This document shows positions 1-7,814 of a stretch of 64,000 nucleotides of DNA, piece by piece; position 1 is the stretch's first letter; every line of letters starts with the position of its first letter. Source of the DNA: an uncultured Anaeroplasmataceae bacterium. GTDB lineage: Bacteria > Bacillota_I > Bacilli_A > Acholeplasmatales > Anaeroplasmataceae. The stretch is from contig CANQBD010000002.1 in NCBI GenBank assembly GCA_947589245.1, forward strand, positions 27,680 to 91,679. The letters run 5' to 3'. The notes below the pieces were generated by a model. That model was not told where the DNA came from and ran no database searches. It saw only the letters and a program-made list of their open reading frames with translations. The position numbers were made by a program, and so were the translations under genes.

Positions 1-82
1 ACTCTAAAGCTTCGAAGGCAGGATATAACTTAGTGCCATCGACAAGCTTTGCGGCTTCAACGTATTTTTTTCCTCTCTTCAT
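1..82 (-). CDS. rplA: 50S ribosomal protein L1, N-terminal fragment (cut by window edge)
   Basis: Only the first 27 codons are inside the window. The protein begins MKRGKKYVEAAKLVDGTKLY, the normal L1 start. An AGGAGGAAT ribosome binding site lies just upstream of the ATG at 82. It follows rplK by 74 bases in the usual rplK-rplA order. L1 binds 23S rRNA and represses its own operon by binding the mRNA; two probable binding structures are annotated nearby. The rest of the gene lies to the left of the window. Confidence 0.95.
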   Translation of the reverse strand, partial: MKRGKKYVEAAKLVDGTKLYPAFEALE

Positions 83-98
83 ATTATTCCTCCTAAAA

Positions 99-126
99 TG
101 TGGTCTAAGCGGGAATACCTCCCACA
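99..126 (-). promoter_or_regulatory. Probable L1-binding mRNA structure in the rplK-rplA spacer
   Basis: On the minus strand the element reads TGTGGGAGG, a short loop region, then GACCACA, directly before the rplA ribosome binding site. TGTGG and CCACA form a closing helix; GAG on one side and UUAGA-like bases on the other form an asymmetric internal loop. The same GTGGGAGG...GACCACA pattern occurs in the rplK leader (609-648). L1 is known to repress rplKA by binding such a mimic of its rRNA site; assignment here is by pattern. Confidence 0.6.
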
Positions 127-156
127 AATTTAGGCTGTTATAAACAACCCTAGAAA

Positions 157-582
157 TTACTCTTCAACAACAATGCCCATGTTTCTAGCAGTACCAGCAA
201 TAATTTTTGTTGCTGCTTCAACATCATTTGCATTCAAATCAGGCATCTTCATTTCTGCAATTTCTCTTGCTTTTTGTTTAGATATTTTTGCTACAACATG
301 CTTCTTAGAATTTTCAGAACCCTTATCAATTCCAGCAGCCTTCTTTAATAAATCAGAAGCTGGTGGAGTCTTTACTACGAAAGTAAATGAACGGTCTTCA
401 TAAACTGAGATAACAACTGGTAGCACATATCCCATTTTATCCTTTGTTTGGTCATTGAATTGAGAACAAAAGCCTGGAATATTAACACCTGCTTGTCCTA
501 AAGCTGGACCTACTGGTGGAGCTGGATTAGCTTTACCGGCTTGAATTTGTAACTTTACAACCTTTACAACTTTCTTTGCCAT
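157..582 (-). CDS. rplK: 50S ribosomal protein L11
   Basis: The 141-residue protein has the full L11 length. It carries the N-terminal proline-rich segment ([17 protein letters not shown]) that contacts the GTPase-associated centre and the C-terminal rRNA-binding domain ending in [13 protein letters not shown]11 binds helices 43/44 of 23S rRNA and supports elongation-factor and RelA function. The ATG at 582 is preceded by GAAGGAGG. It is the first gene of rplKA, driven by a near-perfect promoter at 681-709, with L1-binding structures before each cistron. Confidence 0.98.
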   Translation of the reverse strand: MAKKVVKVVKLQIQAGKANPAPPVGPALGQAGVNIPGFCSQFNDQTKDKMGYVLPVVISVYEDRSFTFVVKTPPASDLLKKAAGIDKGSENSKKHVVAKISKQKAREIAEMKMPDLNANDVEAATKIIAGTARNMGIVVEE

Positions 583-608
583 AATTGTTTCCTCCTTCTT
601 TCAATGAT

Positions 609-648
609 GTGGTCATACAGATTTAATATTTCTTATAAATCCTCCCAC
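609..648 (-). promoter_or_regulatory. Probable L1 autoregulatory structure in the rplK leader
   Basis: In the transcript GUGG (648-645) pairs with CCAC (612-609), and GAUUUA pairs with UAAAUC (641-636 with 625-620). Between the helices lie GAG on one strand and UGUAUGA on the other, the asymmetric internal loop typical of L1 recognition. An upstream hairpin, GTGTAT/ATACAC, spans 654-670. The element sits between the promoter and the rplK ribosome binding site. Structure is read by eye; the regulator is inferred from L1 biology. Confidence 0.6.
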
Positions 649-680
649 TCAAAGTGTATTAAACATACACATGCTTTTAC

Positions 681-709
681 ATTATATCAAAGTGATGTTC
701 AAGTGTCAA
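681..709 (-). promoter_or_regulatory. Sigma-A promoter of rplK-rplA
   Basis: Consensus TTGACA (709-704), a 17-base spacer and TATAAT (686-681), with TG one base before the -10. It is the best promoter in the window, as expected for a ribosomal operon. It begins 11 bases after the stop of the M60 peptidase gene, and no terminator separates the two. Confidence 0.85.
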
Positions 710-719
710 TTATTTTTTG

Positions 720-3700
720 TCATTTTTTCTTCTTTTTTATGATTACTAAGATTACAACAATTACTATTGCTAGTGCTATAATAATTACCATTGCCAAATA
801 AACATTAATATTGTTTTGTAATTGGTTCGAAGAATTATTATCAATACTATCATTATTAGAGTCAGGATCATTAGTGTTTAATTCATATACTGCATTAAAT
901 GTTAAATTGTAGGTAACCTCAATTTCTTCAAACGATTCAAAGACTTGATCACCAAGACGCCAACCAATAAATCCTGGATTTAAATTAGCAGGTAAAATAA
1001 TCTTATCGCCATAACCAACTAATAATCTTTGATAATTTCCCTTGTCATCAATAAATTGAACTTCTAAGGCACTATATATTGCCTTAAGGGTAACATTTTT
1101 ATTTATTTCAACACCATCATAAGGATAGTAGATATTACTATCCTGTTGCCAAGCAAATATTTCTCTTTTAGTATCTAAACTATAAAATGGAAGATATTGC
1201 TTTTGACCAGGAATAACATAATAGTCTTTAGTTGTATCTAAATAATCTAAAGTAACAATATACTTATCACCTAATGTAACATCTAAAATTAAATCACTAT
1301 TAATAATAATTGCATCCCCAATATAGTAGGTATTATTACCATTTTTAAAGGATATAACATACTTATCTATTAAATTTAAATCTTTTAAAATGATCTCTGA
1401 GGCTTGAGGATATTCTTTAACTAATTGTTCATTTTGATATTGATAAGTAATTTTAAATTTTTTAGCCTTAGTAGATATTGTATTGTTATCAGAAGAAATG
1501 GCTTCACCATTAATAATCTCCATCATTGATAACAATTTATTAACATCCATATTTGGATCATGGGACAATAAAATATCTTCTTCTGATTGATTATCAAAAA
1601 CAGTAACATTATTAGGTATTTGGTTAACAAGAATGCTACCACCAATTCTAATAAACTTTGCCAATTTAATATCTTCACCAATAAAGTTAACTGCTCCTGA
1701 TACTAAGCACAAATCATTATCTGTATCTAAAGCAGAAATATTTACTTGACCCTTATCTAGATAAATATCACATGCATTTAAAGAGTTATTAATGAATTTT
1801 GGTAAACTTTCATTATTAAACTTAGATAGGTTTAAAGAACGAGCTTGATTACTACCACTAAAGAAAATAACATTACCCTTTAAGGCAGCATTATTTTGGG
1901 CTAAACCACCACTAATCGTTGTTTTACCATCTAAATATAATGCTCCACCGCTTGTAGCCTTATTACTATCAAAGAGGCAATTATTAAGTGTTAAAACACC
2001 ACCATTGACATTAGCTATAGCACCACCATTAAGAGCATCATTATTATTAAAATTACAATTTTTAAATAAGGCTGTACATCTAGTCCAAATGGCACCACCA
2101 TTATTAGTTGCAATATTATTTTTTAAAATAACATTAATTAATCTGATGCGAATATCTGCCCCAGTACCATCACCATAGATTGCAGCACCATTTTTAGCTA
2201 CATTACCACTAAATTCACAATCACCTAAATCAATATAGCCTACTGTATAGATAGCACCACCATTATCATTATTGATTGTATCTCTAAAAATAACCCTATT
2301 AGCTTGAAGAGTCCCCTCTACTCTTAATAGTGGGCCTGATTGTTCTAAATTGTAACCATCTAATATCAATTTATAATTTAAAGTACTAGAATTCAAAACC
2401 AGTGTTTTAGCTGCTTTAATTGTGAATAAATCCCCAGAACCAATCTTGATAATTCTTAAATCACTATTAACTGCTGGATCAATCATAATAGTAATATCTT
2501 TGTCAATTATAATATTGCATTCATAAGTATCCTTAACTAAATAAATTATGGCCCCGTTAGAAGCCGAAAAAATCGCTTCAGCTAAGGAATTGTAATAGTT
2601 ATTACCAATTCGACAGACATTACTGCTACTTTCAATTTCCTTAGAACTGCTTAAAGCCGTTGCATTTAAAAGACGATCATAAGCTCTAATATAATACTCA
2701 GGAGTTGTTGAATATTCATTATTATCAGTAAAACTATTAGTACGAGTAAAACCAATTACTTTATATTCTTCTCCAACTTTAATAAGTATCTCATATCCAA
2801 GATGAGCAGTATTATTAGAATTAGGTAAAATAATACTATATCCACCACTTACTTTATTAATGCTGGTAATTTCAATTCTATCAGTTGAAGAATAACATCC
2901 CTTACCATTTTGAACCATATATTCATAAGCTGTATTATCTAAGTACCAAAGCTTTAATTCGTTTTTCTCAATTTTTCCGCTATTAATAGCTTGCAACATA
3001 TAATTTTTGAAAGCATCAGATGAATTAGCATAGGTAAAAGGAACAGATTCATCTGCACTATAATCAATATCAAAGCCCCATCTTTCAAAATAATAAGATA
3101 AGTCAATACCTGTAGCTAAAGATGCATAATAGACTTGCTTTTCGGTTTTCGTTAAACCAACAGCTGTATTCTCATAACGATAAATATTATCCTGCTTGCC
3201 CCAAAAACCTGGAAATCTGCTTTCAATCAACCAATATATAATCCAATATTGACGATTTTGATTCCACAAATTATTGATATCACTGCTATCAGAAATACCA
3301 AGCTTATTAGCTATAACATCATACCAATCGGCAGAGCGGGAATTATTATTTTCTAACACAACCATATTGAGCTGGGATATCATGTTGTTTGTACATTCAC
3401 TAGCTAAACGTTCGTTCATATCCATTGCATGACCAACCTCATGAGCAAAACCCCAACCGAAGTTTTTACCATAATAGCAACTACCTTCCCAGCTTACTAC
3501 TCCAACATGATCATTTGCGGCAAAGCCAGCTGCACCACCCCAAGGCTGAGCTAAACGAATATTTACATTAACATGTTCATTAATAGGATTATAATACTTA
3601 TCTTGCGGATTAAAAGTAACACCATCTAAAGCTAAATATGTTTGAATGGTATTATCCCAATTACTGATACATTCCTGAGGACTATTATTAGTATAAATTT

Positions 3701-5036
3701 TATTTGTATAAACATTAACTGCTCGAACAGTAATCAGTGTATGATCCCCCTCAAGTTCTAAAACATCAGGATAACTTTCAGGATAAGAAGTTACTTTTAA
3801 AGCATAATCAGCTAAAAATAATCTAAATGTTTCCTCATCACTACCCTTTTTAAATAAAGGATAATAATCACCACCTTCAATATAAATCTTAACATTTTCC
3901 GATTGTTCATCCTCAGTATAAGGATTTATGATATGAATCACAGAGGCATCTGCTGTTTCGATAGTATAATTTTCCGTTAAAAAAGATGGCACTGTAAAGG
4001 TATTAAGACCAACCTTAAGACTATATTCAGCTTTCCAACTACGCCAATCACCATATGGCTGAGTAAAAGCAATACTAGGTAATTTGTCAGTTGCTAAAGC
4101 AGTAACATAAACATTAATTGTTTGCCTTGCAACAGCAAAAATACCAGTAGCTTGTCTATTTGTTCCCATTGAAGACATTTTTAAAACATTACTAGCATAG
4201 CTTCTGATATCACCATACTGTCTAATCTCATTTAAAGAACCATTTGCTGTACTAAATTCACGATGGTCATCTTTTCGAAGTAAACCAGAAAGAACCATCT
4301 CAGCCCGATCTAAGATTGGTTTAAGATTGGTCTCATAAGCTAACATACTTGATGCCTGATTTCTCAAATCATTAAGTGTAGCTTTATTAACTCCACTTTT
4401 TAAAGTTAAATTAGCATAATCCGTAAATAAACTGCTTATTTCTTCTGCAGCGCTATTTTCAGGTTGTAAAAAAATTATTTCTCTTGCCGTAGCACAGTAC
4501 TTATGACTCCGATTGACGCTTGTATATTCAAAGACCAACTTTTTCAATTTAACCTCGCTGGTTAAATTAAAAACAACCAATTCATTAGTTGGACTACTTT
4601 CAATAGTGCCATATAGCTCTACATCATCATAGCCTGTATAGATACTTAAAGAAATTGGATAACCACGACCATTAGAATAATTTTCAGCTTGATAAGCAAT
4701 AGCCTTAATAGTTACCTCTTGTTTAAAGGTGATGGTAATCGTGTTTTTAAAATTATCAACATCACCTTGTTTAACATTATTATCTAAGCCTGATTTCCAA
4801 ATTGTATTAAAATTGCGATCAAAAGCTTTGTCAATAATTTCACTGTCAGAATTTTGACCACCATTATTTTCATAACTAAAATAGCTTGTAGGAATGCCAT
4901 ATAAATCAAAGTATTCTGTATTATACTTATCATTATCAGTTATAACGCTAATTTCAGCAGCACTACTATTCAAACACTGAATTATTAAAAAACTAAAAAT
5001 TAAAACCACAATCAATAATTTTAAAACTTTTTTCAT
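720..5036 (-). CDS. Giant secreted, membrane-anchored M60-family (mucin-type) metallopeptidase
   Basis: A 1438-residue surface protein. A Sec signal peptide (about 1-30) is followed by an F5/8 type C/CBM32-like domain (about 35-190), linkers, and an M60 core with HEVGH at 532-536 and the downstream zinc Glu in ECTNN. Residues about 850-1080 carry GGAI/GGAL-type turns of a right-handed beta-helix, then two InlB-like repeats (WxxG-type, about 1270-1390). It ends in one membrane helix and KKKKK rather than LPXTG. M60 enzymes cleave glycoproteins such as mucin; the exact substrate here is unknown. The start is the ATG at 5036: AGGTG overlaps the udk stop, so translation is probably coupled to udk. 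No terminator follows. Confidence 0.85.
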   Translation of the reverse strand: MKKVLKLLIVVLIFSFLIIQCLNSSAAEISVITDNDKYNTEYFDLYGIPTSYFSYENNGGQNSDSEIIDKAFDRNFNTIWKSGLDNNVKQGDVDNFKNTITITFKQEVTIKAIAYQAENYSNGRGYPISLSIYTGYDDVELYGTIESSPTNELVVFNLTSEVKLKKLVFEYTSVNRSHKYCATAREIIFLQPENSAAEEISSLFTDYANLTLKSGVNKATLNDLRNQASSMLAYETNLKPILDRAEMVLSGLLRKDDHREFSTANGSLNEIRQYGDIRSYASNVLKMSSMGTNRQATGIFAVARQTINVYVTALATDKLPSIAFTQPYGDWRSWKAEYSLKVGLNTFTVPSFLTENYTIETADASVIHIINPYTEDEQSENVKIYIEGGDYYPLFKKGSDEETFRLFLADYALKVTSYPESYPDVLELEGDHTLITVRAVNVYTNKIYTNNSPQECISNWDNTIQTYLALDGVTFNPQDKYYNPINEHVNVNIRLAQPWGGAAGFAANDHVGVVSWEGSCYYGKNFGWGFAHEVGHAMDMNERLASECTNNMISQLNMVVLENNNSRSADWYDVIANKLGISDSSDINNLWNQNRQYWIIYWLIESRFPGFWGKQDNIYRYENTAVGLTKTEKQVYYASLATGIDLSYYFERWGFDIDYSADESVPFTYANSSDAFKNYMLQAINSGKIEKNELKLWYLDNTAYEYMVQNGKGCYSSTDRIEITSINKVSGGYSIILPNSNNTAHLGYEILIKVGEEYKVIGFTRTNSFTDNNEYSTTPEYYIRAYDRLLNATALSSSKEIESSSNVCRIGNNYYNSLAEAIFSASNGAIIYLVKDTYECNIIIDKDITIMIDPAVNSDLRIIKIGSGDLFTIKAAKTLVLNSSTLNYKLILDGYNLEQSGPLLRVEGTLQANRVIFRDTINNDNGGAIYTVGYIDLGDCEFSGNVAKNGAAIYGDGTGADIRIRLINVILKNNIATNNGGAIWTRCTALFKNCNFNNNDALNGGAIANVNGGVLTLNNCLFDSNKATSGGALYLDGKTTISGGLAQNNAALKGNVIFFSGSNQARSLNLSKFNNESLPKFINNSLNACDIYLDKGQVNISALDTDNDLCLVSGAVNFIGEDIKLAKFIRIGGSILVNQIPNNVTVFDNQSEEDILLSHDPNMDVNKLLSMMEIINGEAISSDNNTISTKAKKFKITYQYQNEQLVKEYPQASEIILKDLNLIDKYVISFKNGNNTYYIGDAIIINSDLILDVTLGDKYIVTLDYLDTTKDYYVIPGQKQYLPFYSLDTKREIFAWQQDSNIYYPYDGVEINKNVTLKAIYSALEVQFIDDKGNYQRLLVGYGDKIILPANLNPGFIGWRLGDQVFESFEEIEVTYNLTFNAVYELNTNDPDSNNDSIDNNSSNQLQNNINVYLAMVIIIALAIVIVVILVIIKKKKK

Positions 5037-5045
5037 AACAATCAC

Positions 5046-5663
5046 CTATTTTAAAATGTCCTTTATTTTAGCTGCTAAAACTTCTATTGCTACATCATGT
5101 TTAGTATCATTAGGAATAATGATATCAGCAAAGCGCTTAGTTGGGGCAATATATTCATCATACATTGGTTTAACGGTTGATAAATATTGAACAATAACAT
5201 TATCCATACTTCTACCACGCTCTAAAATATCACGCCTTAAACGTCTGATAAATCTTATATCAGCATCAGATTCAACAAAAATTAAAATATTACTTAAATC
5301 TCTAATTCTTTTATCATATAGTGCTAAGATACCTTCTAAAATAATAACTTTAGAAGGCATAATTTCTGTATATTCATTAGCCTTGCGGTTATGTTCTTTA
5401 AAATCATAAATTGGCGAATTAACTTTTTGATTATTTATCAATTTTAAAAGATGATCATATAATAAATCCATATCAAAAGAATTTGGGTGATCATAATTAA
5501 TTTTCTTACGCTCATCTAGTGATAAATCATCCAAAGCCTTATAATAATTATCTTGACAAATAACTGTTACATCATCATTATTAAAAAACTTTGTTATCTC
5601 ATCAACAACTGTGGTTTTGCCACTAGCTGTTCCACCGGCAATCGTAATCAAAATTGGTTTCAT
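5046..5663 (-). CDS. udk: Uridine kinase
   Basis: Phosphorylates uridine (and usually cytidine) in pyrimidine salvage in the cytosol. The 205-residue protein has the Walker A GGTASGKTT near the N-terminus, the CQDNYYK substrate segment, YDHPNSFD, and RRLRRDILERGR, all typical of the Udk/PRK family. An upstream in-frame ATG at 5672 exists, but the AAGGATG ribosome binding site overlaps it, so the ATG at 5663 is chosen. It directly precedes the M60 peptidase gene with a nine-base gap, an odd operon partner. Confidence 0.93.
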   Translation of the reverse strand: MKPILITIAGGTASGKTTVVDEITKFFNNDDVTVICQDNYYKALDDLSLDERKKINYDHPNSFDMDLLYDHLLKLINNQKVNSPIYDFKEHNRKANEYTEIMPSKVIILEGILALYDKRIRDLSNILIFVESDADIRFIRRLRRDILERGRSMDNVIVQYLSTVKPMYDEYIAPTKRFADIIIPNDTKHDVAIEVLAAKIKDILK

Positions 5664-5687
5664 AATAAACACATCCTTATATCAAAT

Positions 5688-5696
5688 ATTTTAGCA
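5688..5696 (-). promoter_or_regulatory. Possible extended -10 promoter of udk
   Basis: TGCTAAAAT lies about 25 bases before the udk start. No good -35 is visible. Weak, but consistent with the extended -10 style used elsewhere in the window. Confidence 0.35.
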
Positions 5697-5719
5697 TAAG
5701 TTAATCTTTTTTTCGATAA

Positions 5720-5748
5720 GAAAAAATAAAAATCAGCCGTAACTGATT
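5720..5748 (-). terminator. Rho-independent terminator of cinA/pncC
   Basis: AATCAG, a six-base loop, CTGATT, then TTTTATTTTTT on the minus strand. The stem overlaps the stop codon of the gene it ends. Confidence 0.75.
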
Positions 5749-6223
5749 AAATATTTTCTATTAAATAATCGATAACAAAATTTACGGAGGCACTTCTTAC
5801 CTCGTTACGACCAATTTGACCAAAATATTTTGTTATTGAAGAGACATTACCATTGATATAAAAGCCAAAACAAACCATACCTATCGGTTTAGTGGCAGTC
5901 GCTCCGGTTGGGCCAGCAATCCCTGAAATACCAACACCTATTTGAGCATTAGCTTTTAATGCACAACCAATTGCCATTTCTTTTGCTACTTCTTCACTTA
6001 CGACACCATAGCGATTAATAGTATTTTCATTGACATTGAGAAGTTTTACTTTTGCAGCATTTGCATAGGTCACAAAAGACATTTCAAATACTTGAGAAGC
6101 CGCAGGTACTTCAACTATACTTGAGGCTAAAAGCCCACCTGTACAGCTTTCAGCACAACTTATCTTATATCCTTTTTGTAATAAAATTTCAACTAGTTCT
6201 TTATTTCTCATATTATACACCAT
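5747..6223 (-). CDS. pncC: CinA C-terminal domain protein, nicotinamide-nucleotide amidase type
   Basis: A stand-alone CinA-C protein of 158 residues. It has the AESCTGGLLAS active-site motif (serine nucleophile), GISGIAGPTGAT, and KPIGMVCFG. The family deamidates nicotinamide mononucleotide to nicotinic acid mononucleotide in NAD salvage. The N-terminal MoCF-like CinA domain is absent, as in many short homologues. A longer frame reaches 6253, but GAGG lies 11 bases before the ATG at 6223, which fits better. It has its own promoter and terminator and so appears monocistronic. Confidence 0.88.
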   Translation of the reverse strand: MVYNMRNKELVEILLQKGYKISCAESCTGGLLASSIVEVPAASQVFEMSFVTYANAAKVKLLNVNENTINRYGVVSEEVAKEMAIGCALKANAQIGVGISGIAGPTGATATKPIGMVCFGFYINGNVSSITKYFGQIGRNEVRSASVNFVIDYLIENI

Positions 6224-6305
6224 TATTAATATAACCTCTAAATTAAAAATCATTTATTAAATTGCAGATATGGTTATGCATCCACATTAGCATTTTCTTT
6301 TTTAT

Positions 6306-6334
6306 ATTATATCGTTATTTGCATATAGTTACAA
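6306..6334 (-). promoter_or_regulatory. Sigma-A promoter of cinA/pncC
   Basis: TTGTAA (6334-6329), 17 bases, TATAAT (6311-6306), giving a leader of about 75 bases. The remaining AT-rich bases up to 6484 show no gene or further structure that I can support. Confidence 0.65.
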
Positions 6335-6483
6335 TGTTTTTAATGTGAAACTAAAAAAAACAATCTATGATTAGCTTATTTATATCATTTCTGAAATTTT
6401 ATATTCACTCACCCATATAAGCATAATTAATATGAAAATTTAGGTACAAAGTATTTCATATTTACACTACATCTTTTCTACTA

Positions 6484-6518
6484 AATAATAAAAGCCCAAT
6501 TCAATGGCGAACCGAGCT
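6484..6518 (-). terminator. Terminator of the CotD-like gene
   Basis: On the minus strand a ten-pair stem AGCTCGGTTC/GAATTGGGCT (three G-U pairs), a six-base loop, then TTTATTATTT. It lies about 35 bases after the stop of the CotD-like gene. Confidence 0.75.
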
Positions 6519-6550
6519 CTGTTTTTACCTAAGCTTACGTTAAATTAATC

Positions 6551-6940
6551 TTAAAAACCAAAAGGTGTATTGAATGGATTTACCATTCCTTGATAACCAA
6601 CATTTTGTTGACCGAAAGGCTGTTGAAAAGTTGGTTGCTGCATATTTGGAAGCTGCTCAAATTTTTGTTGATTATAGAATACAGGTTGTTGATAAATAGG
6701 TTGACCTTGAACATATTCATTTACATAAACATTTTCTTCTGATGTAGAATAGGTTGGAATATTAACATGTCTTATTACATGATTATTAACTACATGGGTA
6801 TGATAGTTCATATAATGAGGTACATCTTCTACATCACAAGTTTGCACAACTTGATTGCATTGCTGATACGTTGCTTTTTGACAGCCACAAGTATCATTTC
6901 CAAAACTATTAGAGTTACAATTAGATCCTGTGAAATTCAT
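6551..6940 (-). CDS. CotD-like spore coat protein candidate
   Basis: A 129-residue low-complexity protein. The N-terminal third has clustered cysteines (SNCNS, DTCGCQ, QQCNQ, QTCD). The centre is His/Tyr/Val rich (YHTHVVNNHVIRHV), resembling the HTTNVNHH-type segment of CotD-family coat proteins. The C-terminal half is Gln/Pro/Phe/Asn rich and ends PFNTPFGF. Cys-rich, His-rich small proteins of this kind are assembled into the spore inner coat in bacilli. No spore operon surrounds it. A strong AGGAGG precedes the ATG, and it has its own promoter and terminator. It could instead be an unrelated low-complexity surface or envelope protein. Confidence 0.55.
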   Translation of the reverse strand: MNFTGSNCNSNSFGNDTCGCQKATYQQCNQVVQTCDVEDVPHYMNYHTHVVNNHVIRHVNIPTYSTSEENVYVNEYVQGQPIYQQPVFYNQQKFEQLPNMQQPTFQQPFGQQNVGYQGMVNPFNTPFGF

Positions 6941-6960
6941 TTTTTTACCTCCTCAACAAT

Positions 6961-6989
6961 ATTATATGATGCCATAAAATGATTGTTTA
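6961..6989 (-). promoter_or_regulatory. Promoter of the CotD-like gene
   Basis: TAAACA (6989-6984), 17 bases, TATAAT (6966-6961), readable as sigma-A. The same bases read CATATAATA, matching the sigma-K -10 pattern CATAnnnTA, with AC 16 bases upstream. The sequence alone cannot decide between them. Confidence 0.5.
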
Positions 6990-6992
6990 GGC

Positions 6993-7022
6993 AAAAAGAA
7001 AAGGGTCTCTTACGAAACCCTT
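6993..7022 (-). terminator. Terminator of the Bax inhibitor-1 family gene
   Basis: AAGGGTTTC, loop GTAA, GAGACCCTT, then TTCTTTTT on the minus strand, starting seven bases after the stop. Confidence 0.8.
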
Positions 7023-7028
7023 AAATTA

Positions 7029-7769
7029 TTAATTATTATTATTTCTAGCTACAAGTAGAACAAGTAGTCTTAATACCTCAATGTAAATATAAATAACACT
7101 TACAATTAAGCCTAAAGAAACTGACCATTCAGCATTTTTTGAAGCACCACGCTCTACAACAGAATTTGCTTCAGCAAAATTTAAACCTAAGGTAATTACC
7201 CCATAGAACAATAAGAATATTTCTACAACTATCATAATTCCTAAATATTCATAAGAACCAATTACAAAATATAAAATAGTACTTAACAATGTTAAAGCAA
7301 TTGCTCCTATAATTAAACCAAAACAAACTGTTCTAAATCTGTTACCAACCTTAATGACACCAGTTCCAAAAAGGATTAACATAATGGCAAATAAAACTAC
7401 TGTTGAAAAGATAGCAGTTGTAACTACGCCTGGAATAACTGCCTCACAAATTGCAGATAAGCTTCCTAAAAATAAACCTTCGCATATTGAATAAATAACT
7501 GAAGCATATTTAGCCCTTCTCTCAGAAAAACGACCAACAATAACAGAAATGAATCCCACGATTGAAGATATCACTAAAGTTACCATAAATGTCGTTAGAT
7601 TGTTAAATAAAATTTTTGGTAAAGCAAAAGCTGTAAAAGCAGCTACTATTACTGCAATTAATAACAAAAAACAAGTTTTAAGTGTTATCCCCTTATATGA
7701 AGCTCTATCAACATCATCATAAACAACTTCACCAGTCTGAATATTAGAAAATAATGGACTTTGTTTCAA
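7029..7769 (-). CDS. Bax inhibitor-1/YccA family membrane protein
   Basis: A 246-residue integral membrane protein with a 25-residue cytoplasmic N-terminus and about seven hydrophobic helices. The pattern fits the bacterial Bax inhibitor-1 branch with a soluble N-terminal tail. C-terminal motifs include LGLNFAEANSVVERGASKNAEWSV before the last helix, where the family keeps acidic residues. Related proteins are pH-gated calcium leak channels; the role here is not known. The start is TTG at 7769, eight bases after GGAGG. It is monocistronic, with an extended -10 promoter inside the 3' flank of polC and its own terminator. Confidence 0.8.
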   Translation of the reverse strand: MKQSPLFSNIQTGEVVYDDVDRASYKGITLKTCFLLLIAVIVAAFTAFALPKILFNNLTTFMVTLVISSIVGFISVIVGRFSERRAKYASVIYSICEGLFLGSLSAICEAVIPGVVTTAIFSTVVLFAIMLILFGTGVIKVGNRFRTVCFGLIIGAIALTLLSTILYFVIGSYEYLGIMIVVEIFLLFYGVITLGLNFAEANSVVERGASKNAEWSVSLGLIVSVIYIYIEVLRLLVLLVARNNNN

Positions 7770-7802
7770 TTTAATTTCCTCCTTACTTAATTAACAAACA
7801 TA

Positions 7803-7811
7803 ATTATAGCA
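7803..7811 (-). promoter_or_regulatory. Extended -10 promoter of the Bax inhibitor-1 family gene
   Basis: TGCTATAAT, 34 bases before the start codon and right after the polC stop. No convincing -35 hexamer. Confidence 0.6.
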
Positions 7812-7814
7812 CAA

